Origin: Ophiura sarsii
Taxonomy: Eukaryota; Echinodermata; Ophiuroidea; Amphilepidida; Ophiuridae
Direction: 5' to 3'
NCBI GenBank assembly: GCA_035610835.1
Contig: CM069446.1
Coordinates: forward strand, 66,325,062 to 66,389,061
DNA length: 64,000 nucleotides
The translations under genes were made by a program, and so were the position numbers. The notes under the pieces were generated by a model. It did not search any database. It saw nothing but the letters and a program-made list of their open reading frames with translations, and had not been told where the DNA came from. This document shows positions 57,901 through 64,000 of this stretch, piece by piece (the first letter of the stretch is position 1; each line of letters opens with the position of its first letter).

Positions 57901-60900
57901 ATGTGATTGAGTAGTATTTTCTAATAGACAAGATAGAGGTTTATCCGTGTTTTCTTTGGATTAGCTGCCGTCTTGTCATGAAGGCTAATCGTATTCAAGA
58001 TTGTCAGAAAGAAGACACACCTGTTTCATGATAAACTGGGCCCAAAAAGACACTTATAATTTTTCACATGGTCATATCTTAAAAATCTGTCCATCAAAAT
58101 GAACCAAAATTACACACAAGACTACTTTGATACTCTACTCTAATGTCATGTCAATATCCAAACTGTTACCTTACTGTCAGAACTGAAAAATGCACTGGCA
58201 TGGAACCGCTTGCTGTATCACATGTCACATCCTCGAAATGTCGGCAACATACAGTTTAAGGCATGTGAACACGATTGAGTATCTGCATATCTGAAAACAT
58301 TTTGAGTTCATTTGCATTGAAGGTAAGTTTAGCATAGGGTATATTATGCACAAACTCACATGCTCTCCTGCTGTATCCATGATAAGTACATCATCCGGAA
58401 TACCTTCAGTATTATAATCAAGGGCCACATTTATCTACAAATCTATGAACATAACGTAGTTCGACCCTGACTTTCATTCTCCTCTTTGATGAATCATTAC
58501 TTACCATAACCTCATAAGCGGCAACGGCTATGCCTGAAGCTGCCCCGGTACCGGCCAAGCCGATGAAATGACCCGTGCCTATGTTACTGGCAAACAACGA
58601 TGCGCCAACCTTAACAAGAGGTAATAAAAGTATGTATTCAATAGTGATATTGCTCACTTTTATTGTATTAAAACAATAACAAGCCACGCTTACTTAAAGG
58701 TATATGACCCGATCACTTTTTTGGGGCTATGATTCTTTTTCACATCAAGATATTTTGGTATCAGAAGAATCCCCATATTTTTCTCATTATGTCTGTAAAA
58801 TATTAGGGGCCAGAAATGTTTCATTTGGAAATTATGGCTAAAATATGGTGAATTACTGCCAAAGGTGGTTAACCACCAATCAGTCTGTGTACTACTCAAT
58901 GGGCACATGTCTTTTGACCTTGCGCTTCTAAAAATAGAACCATTGGAGTTATGCAACTCAAACTTTGGAATGCCACAATTTTAAGGATGACCTTTCATGT
59001 AAAATAGAAAACATCAAGTTGAAAATCGGGTCATCTACCTTTAAGGGAAATATGCTAATAGAATATCGCGTAGTAATGCGGTGCCTTTTGTTGCTATTAA
59101 CATGATTAACCTAAATAATATACTACCACCCTCTCTCAATTTCTATCCGCTGTTGGTTTCATTGTAAAAATTGATTTTTGATTATATAACCCAAACATTT
59201 TATCGCGCATTGGAACTACACTATTCCATCTTAAAACCGCAGGAATTGGATAACCTATACTCCAGTGTCAGTATCATTTTTTGAATTTAATCCGTCGCTA
59301 CCCTTTTTCCCCATTTGCTTAATCACGTAACTCCGTACGCATAATTTAACCTATACTATTCGTAAACGAGCCCATGTCTGACATCGTCTGCCTCTAAGTT
59401 CACAATACGAGATGCCACATCTTAAAGGACCAATATGTACCGATATGTTGGATATGTCCATACCCGTATTGGATTCACACAAACAAAATTCGTAACGAAT
59501 CACTTTTGTTTGAAAGCAGCCACTGGTCGTGGCGCTCTGTGTTTTAATTATTACAGTTCTTGGAGTTCTTTGTCGCATGTCAAAATCATATTCAAAACAT
59601 TAAATTGAATGAATTCTGATTTTGAAATTGAACCAACTAGGCACGGTGAGAATCTCTCGCTATTCGCAATACAATTCGCCACAATGTTGAACACTGCTTC
59701 ACGAAGGATCCCGTCGGTGATCCCGTATGAGCAATACAAAGACATTGAATCTACTATTGTAAATGTGTTGGTGTTGGGTGTGCATTCGCTTGTATAACCA
59801 ATATATTGACATTTAACACACAATAGCATGTTTTCCTGTGTTGTATTTGTATTACGCGGGCTTTGGATTGTCGACATTTTACCATGACGATTGACGCACT
59901 GCGTATGTTTGCCTCTCCCAAGTAACCACTGGCGGCGCATCGTATTGCAAATACCGAGACAGACGACGATGGACACGCGAAAACCTAAATTTTCGCGAAT
60001 GTTGATCTAACATTTTGAAAAATTCATCATAGGTTAGAAGAATATTTTTCCAATCCAAAACCGTTGTGGGTGGCTAACCATCCGCAGTGTCAGTATCATT
60101 TTTTGAATTTAAACCGTTGTTAAGCGTTCGTCCCATTCACTTGATCACGTAACCTCGTTCGCATATTTTAACCTGAATATTCGTGAATACGCCCGTGTCC
60201 AGCGTCGTCTGTACCGGGAAATGAAACTCTATGTCGAAAATTCCATGACAACTCATTTAGGATTTATAAAAAAAATTCTGATCGTTTGTGTACGTAGTGT
60301 GGTATCTTTAACGTGTTTAAAGTGATTCGACATCAGTAGTGCCAAAAGTGTGGGCAACTGACACTGTTATTATTTTTGCAATTTTAAAAAGTCTGTTCTC
60401 GTTAAAAACTTCGTAATAAACATCTTAAACGAGCGAAGCGGTGACATTTGGATCAGAAAATTTAGGGGAAAGGTAAACCGGGAAGTTATTCGTGAAAGTT
60501 GTCAAAGGTAATAGTATTTAAGCTAAGTAATCGTATTTTTAACGGGGCTTTGCTTTTATGAAAAGCTATAGGGATTTGTATCGTTATAATTCTTTGCTTG
60601 ATATACATGTCCAAGCCTCTTAAGATTTGACTCTATGGTGATCGGAGATTACGGATGAAAGGAGATCTAGGTATAAATTACTAGAAAAATATATACTGTA
60701 TAGGCCTAACGAATGAAAGACATCAAAGAATATTGTAAATTCACTTTTGAGTTTATCGACATTAGATACATGAATAATGAGTTAACCTTTAGGCAATAGG
60801 TATTTTCATGACTAATTAGATATACAGTTATTAATACAATAGGACTATATACTCGTATAACGTGAAATGAGATAATTGAAGTACAAAACGTGTTTGATTG

Positions 60901-61961
60901 AATGAAAAAAAATAAAAATGATATAGCATAATAACATAATTGTATCATACTTGTATTTGAATGAAATCAGAGGTTACTAAAAGTGGGTACTAATTGACTT
61001 CGGTATCGTATCAATTGTTTGATATAACCAATCAGTAACGTTGTAAAAACGGTGGATTATTCCCTGCATAATATAATGCTAATTGTTATGTGCTCAACCA
61101 ATTAGATTAAATCCCCATAATATCAGCAAACACATTCTTGCGTAAAAAAGCCTGTCACTCATTGGTTAGTGCTCTGTCATATATTAGGCAGACAACCACT
61201 CAGAGGACAACCACTCAGAGGCATTGTAAGAATAGCCGACTAATTCAATGATGTAAACAAACACCGTACTTACTGGCCACCATAGCATAGTTTTTCCTGC
61301 TAAGAAGTATCCTTGTGCATTGCTCCTATTAGTTTTGTACATAGACTGAAAAGAAATGAAGATTGTATACAACATTGAGACCATTATTGTAGGGAGGAAT
61401 TTTATTATTTTATTTTAATTATTTCGAAATGTAAGGCTTCATGATGTTTCCAATAGGGGTAGATGGATTCCTAGGAGTGAGAATTGCACGGGGCGGATTG
61501 ATGGCCGGTGAGGGGGCGTGCTCTTCAGGGTTTATACAAGTTACAACAACAACAACAAATCAGTCGCATTTGAAAACCCCCATTGTTCATCCAGGGTTGA
61601 ACTCCTCCATACATCCGAACCATGTTTAGAATTAGCTATCATAGGATGTTCTATTTAAATGGTGTATATGAAGATCAATTTGATCAAACGTAAAAAACCT
61701 ATTATTTTGTGAAAATGAAATCAATGCAGATATTACTAGACATAGACACTATATAAAAGTGTAATGACATTGTGTTTAAGGCAATAAAGTAACACAGATA
61801 ACAGTTATCAACGTGCAAACAGCAATTAATAGTACTAAACTAACAATATGCCCATATTATTACCCCGATATCATACTTACAAAGAGTCCAACAAAAATGA
61901 CAAACACAAAGTACACGACAATAATAGCAATGTCCGCCGGATGCATTCCTTCGTACGCCAT
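45728..61961 (-). CDS. SLC5A/SGLT-type sodium-dependent solute symporter, complete, 15 exons
   Basis: Exons, in order: 61961-61881, 61345-61274, 58609-58505, 57818-57759, 57140-57036, 56163-56058, 55432-55352, 54908-54697, 53866-53731, 53216-53109, 52013-51863, 50183-50015, 48012-47797, 46788-46644, 45927-45728. They total 1947 nt (648 residues plus stop) with every phase agreeing. Human SGLT1 has 664 residues and, from memory, also 15 exons. The product couples inward Na+ flow to uptake of a small solute, probably sugar, across the plasma membrane. Visible family marks: SNIGTGHF (Na2 and sugar-site Asn and His), [39 protein letters not shown] (Na2 serines), [10 protein letters not shown]. 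The large extracellular loop carries the paired Cys. A C-terminal helix ends at the stop. Donors are GT except intron 12 (GC). Substrate is not certain: positions matching SGLT1 Thr287 and Thr460 are Gly and Gln. Introns are full of MITEs. Confidence 0.95.
46644..46788 (-). CDS. SGLT-like gene exon 14
   Basis: Cytoplasmic linker of 48 residues starting [18 protein letters not shown], acidic and variable as in SGLTs. Acceptor AAACTCAG, donor GTAGGT, phase 1. Confidence 0.85.
46843..47090 (-). mobile_element. CACTTTCCACGCGGC MITE, copy 4 (intron 13)
   Basis: Inverted orientation. Ends TAACACTTTCCACGTG and CGGCGTGGAAAGTGTTA; body blocks of the family are present in reverse complement. Confidence 0.8.
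47379..47680. repeat. ~90-bp inverted repeat with a loop of 21-22-bp tandem repeats (intron 13)
   Basis: The left arm 47379-47468 (TCTGGATCAGGTCCAGGAG...GAATTTGGACC) pairs with the right arm 47591-47679. Between them GTCGAACTTAACGTTATG(A/G)AG is repeated about five times. This is a hairpin transposon-like structure of uncertain class. Confidence 0.75.
47797..48012 (-). CDS. SGLT-like gene exon 13
   Basis: [17 protein letters not shown], a Pro-rich loop, then [20 protein letters not shown] and DPPPPEM. Acceptor ATATACAG, donor GTAAGT. A MITE begins 30 bp upstream of the acceptor. Confidence 0.95.
48042..48298 (-). mobile_element. CACTTTCCACGCGGC MITE, copy 5 (intron 12)
   Basis: Inverted copy flanked by TTAA on both sides. 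Its near edge is 30 bp from the exon 13 acceptor, so it may supply the branch-point region. Confidence 0.85.
48397..48611 (+). mobile_element. CACTTTCCACGCGGC MITE, copy 6 (intron 12)
   Basis: Left end ACTCTTTCCACGCGGC, then GCGTCTGCAGACGAC. Right end GCCGCGTGGAAAGTGTTAA. Slightly shortened inside. Confidence 0.82.
49151..49240. repeat. short tandem repeat, unit GTTGCCTCCCGTACAA
   Basis: Five or six imperfect copies of a 16-17 bp unit (GCCTCCTGTACAAGTT, GCCTCCCGTAAATATT, GCCTACGTACAAACTC) in intron 12. Confidence 0.6.
49715..49968 (+). mobile_element. CACTTTCCACGCGGC MITE, copy 7 (intron 12)
   Basis: Ends TTAACACTTTCCACGCGGC and GTGTGGAAAGGGTTAA. Lies 46 bp downstream of the exon 12 GC donor. 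Confidence 0.83.
50015..50183 (-). CDS. SGLT-like gene exon 12, GC donor
   Basis: [20 protein letters not shown] then [18 protein letters not shown], ending WGRINEK. The donor is GCAAGT, a non-canonical but known GC-AG intron. The acceptor upstream is TTTACAG. Confidence 0.93.
50656..50749 (+). CDS. possible first coding exon, unknown protein (SAM-like start?)
   Basis: The ATG at 50656 (GCAAAATGGCG, a strong Kozak context) opens 31 codons, [20 protein letters not shown] then [11 protein letters not shown], followed by a consensus donor G|GTGAGT at 50750. The pattern W...LM.AWGL.SFVEAFK loosely resembles the start of a SAM-like domain. No second exon is visible downstream. It lies opposite in strand to the transporter, inside the TIR-bounded element. 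It may be a host first exon captured by a transposon, or the start of the transposon's own gene. Confidence 0.4.
50990..51370. repeat. tandem repeat, unit ATACCTAATAATCATGTATT plus TAACTTTTAAATT
   Basis: About nine copies of a 34-40 bp AT-rich unit with alternating variants (AATAATCACG, AATATTCATG). Open frames on both strands are readings of this repeat. Confidence 0.85.
51552..51857. mobile_element. 306-bp mariner-like MITE next to the exon 11 donor
   Basis: The ends TACAGCGTGTCCCAACAAAA and (reverse) TACAGCATGTCCCAAAAAAC continue into ACTGGGTTC/ACTGGGTCC. TA forms the outer edge. Its right edge overlaps the sixth base of intron 11 as transcribed. Confidence 0.83.
51863..52013 (-). CDS. 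SGLT-like gene exon 11
   Basis: [20 protein letters not shown] then [12 protein letters not shown], with the Na2-site Ser-Ser pair, ending in phase 2 (GG CAG). Donor GTATGT, of which the sixth base already belongs to an inserted MITE. Confidence 0.95.
52014..53108. other. intron 10 of the SGLT-like gene
   Basis: AT-rich intron with no further element recognised. Confidence 0.7.
53109..53216 (-). CDS. SGLT-like gene exon 10
   Basis: Cys-rich extracellular loop ([18 protein letters not shown]), then [14 protein letters not shown]. Donor GTAAAT, phases 1 and 1. Confidence 0.95.
53731..53866 (-). CDS. SGLT-like gene exon 9
   Basis: [20 protein letters not shown], then [20 protein letters not shown], which includes the conserved transport-site Lys. 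Acceptor TGCAACAG, donor GTAAGT. Confidence 0.95.
54348..54592 (-). mobile_element. CACTTTCCACGCGGC MITE, copy 8 (intron 8)
   Basis: Inverted copy with worn ends (TAACACTTTCCACAGGGC and GTCACGTGGAAAGTGTCAA). The body has the CGTCTGCAGACGCC block. Confidence 0.78.
54697..54908 (-). CDS. SGLT-like gene exon 8
   Basis: [16 protein letters not shown], then an extracellular loop with an NDTT glycosylation site and a Cys, then WYWCTDQ with the sugar-gate Tyr-Trp. Acceptor TGTACCAG, donor GTAACA. Confidence 0.95.
55352..55432 (-). CDS. SGLT-like gene exon 7
   Basis: [20 protein letters not shown] (the signature stretch of the family), phases 1 and 1. Acceptor ATATTTAG, donor GTAAG. Confidence 0.95.
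55689..55760 (+). tRNA. tRNA-like sequence with perfect A and B boxes (pseudogene or SINE head), intron 6
   Basis: A box TAGCATAGTTGG (55696-55707) and B box GGTTCAATGCC (55740-55750) match the pol III consensus. A T7 terminator follows at 55765-55771. The acceptor arms CTGGCTC and TGGTCAG pair at six of seven positions with wobbles. The anticodon stem CGGGT/ACCCG is perfect, but its loop has only six bases, so translation use is unlikely. It could still be transcribed. Confidence 0.5.
56010..56023. promoter_or_regulatory. second X-box-like motif
   Basis: GTAGCCATGGTAAC fits GTNRCC-N2-RGYAAC. It is intronic in the transporter; significance unknown. Confidence 0.2.
56058..56163 (-). CDS. SGLT-like gene exon 6
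   Basis: [13 protein letters not shown]...VYTIT, ending in phase 1. Acceptor TTTTAAAG, donor GTGAGT. Confidence 0.95.
56578..56822 (+). mobile_element. CACTTTCCACGCGGC MITE, copy 9 (intron 5)
   Basis: Full-length copy with TTAA at both ends. The right-hand TTAA (56819-56822) is also the left-hand TTAA of copy 10. Confidence 0.88.
56819..57018 (+). mobile_element. CACTTTCCACGCGGC MITE, copy 10, in tandem with copy 9
   Basis: Starts at the TTAA shared with copy 9 and ends GCCGCATGGAAAGTGTTAA. About 45 bp shorter, lacking the AAGTACAA(A/T)CATGC...GATAGAC block. Its far edge is 17 bp from exon 5. Confidence 0.86.
57036..57140 (-). CDS. SGLT-like gene exon 5
   Basis: 35 codons with [15 protein letters not shown] and [10 protein letters not shown], a strongly conserved SSS block. 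Donor GTAAGC. A MITE ends 17 bp into the following intron. Confidence 0.95.
57759..57818 (-). CDS. SGLT-like gene exon 4
   Basis: 20 codons, [20 protein letters not shown], matching the next membrane segment of SGLTs. Acceptor TTTGTAG, donor GTAAGT. Confidence 0.93.
58505..58609 (-). CDS. SGLT-like gene exon 3
   Basis: 35 codons: [15 protein letters not shown] then [17 protein letters not shown]. Carries Na+- and sugar-contact residues of the unwound helix and the conserved Glu. Acceptor TTAAG, donor GTAAGT. Confidence 0.95.
58693..59045. mobile_element. 353-bp MITE with TIR CTTAAAGGTA(T/G)ATGACCCGAT (intron 2)
   Basis: The left end CTTAAAGGTATATGACCCGA and right end TCGGGTCATCTACCTTTAAG are inverted repeats with one mismatch. 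The minus-strand open frame over it is not a recognised protein. Confidence 0.75.
59264..59392. repeat. direct repeat, left copy (intron 2)
   Basis: Begins AGTGTCAGTATCATTTTTTG and includes ATCACGTAAC and ATTCGTAAACGAGCCC. Matches 60086-60215 at most positions. Confidence 0.75.
59551..59877 (-). other. 108-codon open frame of unknown nature between the direct repeats
   Basis: The ATG at 59877 (AAAATGTCG) opens 108 codons to a stop at 59551. The frame continues open upstream to 59976. The sequence contains CVKC and several more Cys. I recognise no family. The opposite strand is also open (59609-59797), so at most one is real. Confidence 0.2.
60086..60215. repeat. direct repeat, right copy (intron 2)
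   Basis: Same orientation as 59264-59392, with about 15-20% differences by eye. Preceded in both cases by an AAAACCG word. Confidence 0.75.
60216..61273. other. rest of intron 2 of the SGLT-like gene
   Basis: AT-rich. The short frames (for example 60706-60948 minus) have no recognisable domain. Confidence 0.6.
61274..61345 (-). CDS. SGLT-like gene exon 2
   Basis: 24 codons after acceptor TTTTCAG. Contains [13 protein letters not shown], the SSS-family helix 1 entry. Donor GTAAGT, phase 0. Confidence 0.93.
61881..61961 (-). CDS. SGLT-like gene exon 1 (start codon)
   Basis: The ATG at 61961 in AAAATGG context encodes 27 residues, beginning [15 protein letters not shown] and entering the first membrane helix. 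Donor GTAAGT, phase 0. Confidence 0.9.
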
Positions 61962-62227
61962 TTTTGAAACAGTACTGATGATAAAGCTTCTATTATTTAC
62001 AGGTATAGTCTGAAAAGTCGAATTTGCCTAGGCCGTTTCACTACCATTTAGGTAGTCTAAAGTGATGAACTTAAAGAGTAAATCCTGAACCCGAGTCACC
62101 TCCTCGTCCGCACCTCCTAGTCCTACATGCCACAGGCAAGTGCACAATCAGTGGTTTATTATTATTCTATAGATCCCAGCTAGGAGATAACATCTTACTA
62201 TACGACCTTATGTTTACAACCGGCTTA
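61962..62227. other. 5' flank of the SGLT-like gene
   Basis: Should hold the 5' UTR and promoter on the minus strand. No TATA box in good position is evident. Confidence 0.4.
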
Positions 62228-62620
62228 TACAGGGTGTCCCAATTTTAATCTTTAGGAGCTATGCACCCAACCGCTATTTTACCTTATCTATTATAGTTTG
62301 TAAATGAAATCCATAGTGCATTTTACAATTGTCGATTTTTTAGTCTTTAGGTAAAGGAGCCGCTCCAGATATATCACAGTAGTTGAGACAAACGAGATTT
62401 TTATCTTTCTTTAACAAGCGGGATAACAAGGCTGTGTCTAAAGTTTACATTACCTAAAAGTGACTCATGGCTAAACTGGTTATCTACGTCAATCTATACA
62501 TTTTCGGAATCTTGTTAACACGAGGAGAATGCTTTGATAGGCCTACTTTCTAAATAAAAAAACACTATGCAAAAATATCCAGTCACACATTTTTAATAAA
62601 CCTTTTTGAGACACCCTGTA
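62228..62620. mobile_element. 393-bp mariner-like MITE (TIR TACAGGGTGTCCCA)
   Basis: Left end TACAGGGTGTCCCAATTTTA, right end TTTTTGAGACACCCTGTA. Sited about 270 bp upstream of the transporter start, so within its likely promoter region. Confidence 0.75.
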
Positions 62621-63453
62621 CTATACCAACGCATGAATTGTTATACTCAAGGTCTTCGGGGGTGGGGGGGGGGGGGGGGTTACTTTATTCCCGCGGGCAC
62701 TCAAGTAAGTATGACATTCGTGTGGGTGTAAGATTGGTACTTCGGAACCCTCGGAATGTGGTGACTAAAATATGCAAAATGGGTCTATCTTTGTGCGAGG
62801 GATGCCAAACTGCAGCTGCTACTTGAAGGGTATTGTTTAGGCAACAATTTGTTTAACTTTTCCAAAAGGGTGTCTTTTAAGTGAATGAAATTGTGCAAGT
62901 AGTCATTTGGGCGACTTCTAAAGATATTCTAAAAATAAGGGACTTTGAAGGGAGAAGTTATATTTCCAAAAACTACGGGAAATTTCAAAGAAATGACGTA
63001 TTGAGTGATAGAAATGCCAAACAGGGTCTCCAGACTTTAAAGTTCTCCAGACTTTACATATTATGCGCACCTCAAATATATGTGAGTGGACCCTTGGTCA
63101 TAGAGCAATTGAGCAAACCGGCATCGTTCAACTAAGGCCATGAAGAACCAGGCGTTTATTGATTCATTCGCATTTCTTTGACCACCGAAATTAGCATTCG
63201 TTGACTTTATCGCAATCTAAATACAAGGCGCGCGATATTAATATGCAGAACTGTAAACGCCTACTTTGTATTGCATGTTCGTCAGCTAGCTATAGCACAA
63301 AACAAATACTTATCGAATGCTGTGTTTACAGCTATTTCTTTTAAAATCGCTTGTTACTTCCAAAGTTATGTTTAACCAGCATCAACACAATTCAAATTCT
63401 TAACACAACATTTCTAAATACCCGAGTCTTATGTACATGTACATGTCTGCTTA
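62621..63453. other. intergenic; poly-G run at 62664-62679
   Basis: No gene recognised. The frames at 62638-62826 and 62881-63135 lack domains. A 16-base G run lies near the left side. Confidence 0.5.
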
Positions 63454-64000
63454 TACAGGGTGTCTCAATAAAAACCAAGCACGTGTTTACCAAACTTATT
63501 GACCATGAACTTCTACAATTTGGTGTAACAACTGTATACATATTGATAGACTAAACGCTTGGCTTTCATATGCTGTTTATTTCCTCTGATTTGGTTTTTT
63601 CAATATTGAGATATAGCCATAACTAAAGCTATGCTTAAAGTTAATATCGACGTTTTGCCACTTTACAGTTTGCAATGAATAGAAAGGGTTACTCCGGAGA
63701 GGGGGGTTGGGGTTGTTACATCCCCCTAAACAAATCAAATCCGAAATGCAGAGTATGCTTATTTGGGTACCATGGTATAGCTAGAGGTTCCTTCTATTCA
63801 TACATACCAAAACAAGTATAAACATCATAAGCATGTCGTCACAATGACGTCACCAAACATGGCCGACCTCAAAATCCCGACGTATTCGCTACACAGTGAA
63901 ATAGGCCAACAAAGAAATCTTCGCCAAAAAAGTTCCAAACATTTTTTTGTGCTTATAAGTGAGGGAAATAGTGTTTCTAACATAGGCCTATGCTTTAATA
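63454..64000. mobile_element. left end of a further TACAGGGTGTCTCA element, running off the window
   Basis: TACAGGGTGTCTCAATAAAA at 63454 is the same TIR type as at 44562 and 62228. No matching right end occurs before 64000. Confidence 0.5.
63845..63852. promoter_or_regulatory. consensus CRE (TGACGTCA) before a short open frame
   Basis: A perfect cAMP-response element lies seven bases upstream of an ATG at 63859 (AAACATGGCC). That frame stays open for at least 47 codons to the end of the window (starting MADLKIPTYSLHSEIG). Whether this is a gene start cannot be decided here. Confidence 0.3.

Noticed and set aside
59264..60215. LTR retrotransposon
   Set aside because: No TG...CA ends, primer-binding site, polypurine tract or gag/pol remnants seen.

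Overview
The window is animal nuclear DNA. It has spliced genes with GT-AG introns, non-LTR retrotransposons, dense small DNA transposons (MITEs), simple repeats and one 100-base assembly gap (25231-25330). The gene types (an LRR-bearing class A GPCR of the relaxin-receptor/LGR kind, an SGLT-type SLC5 transporter and a tandem C2H2 zinc-finger array), together with the L2/CR1-like LINE, fit a marine deuterostome invertebrate such as an echinoderm or hemichordate. That placement is inference; nothing in the window fixes the species.

Layout. 1-2278 is gene-poor. 2323-5484 (+) is a single-exon leucine-rich-repeat GPCR whose C-terminus is encoded by telomere-like CCCTAA repeats and whose start codon lies just after an 18-bp hairpin. 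5.5-11.3 kb is repeats, including a 1.05-kb insertion whose empty site survives in a second copy of the host repeat. 11.77-13.85 kb (-) is a 5'-truncated LINE with an open reverse transcriptase. 14.57-17.50 kb is a 2.9-kb element with 29-bp terminal inverted repeats (TIRs) that carries an 18-bp motif again and again in both orientations; this is the best candidate for something undescribed. 18.2-18.8 kb holds two tRNA-like units between short inverted repeats. 21.6-23.6 kb is rich in AACGTT/TGACGTT repeats, and 25.5-27.4 kb is a tandem-repeat block between inverted repeats. 28.9-30.5 kb (+) is a C2H2 zinc-finger array with 13 fingers, one frame break and decayed fingers downstream. 31-43.4 kb is a field of nested TIR elements: Harbinger-like with TTA/TAA target sites, one hAT-like with an 8-bp target duplication, and large foldbacks.

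45.7-62.0 kb (-) is a complete 15-exon SLC5A/SGLT-type sodium/solute symporter that I assembled from splice sites; it encodes 648 residues with all phases agreeing. Its introns have been colonised by MITEs, several within 5-50 bp of splice sites. One intron also holds a plus-strand first-exon-like segment inside a TIR-bounded element, and another a tRNA-like sequence. 62.0-64.0 kb is 5' flank with mariner-like termini.

The two convincing host genes are unrelated in function (a hormone-type receptor and a nutrient transporter). There is no operon-like logic. What links the region is repeated transposon insertion.
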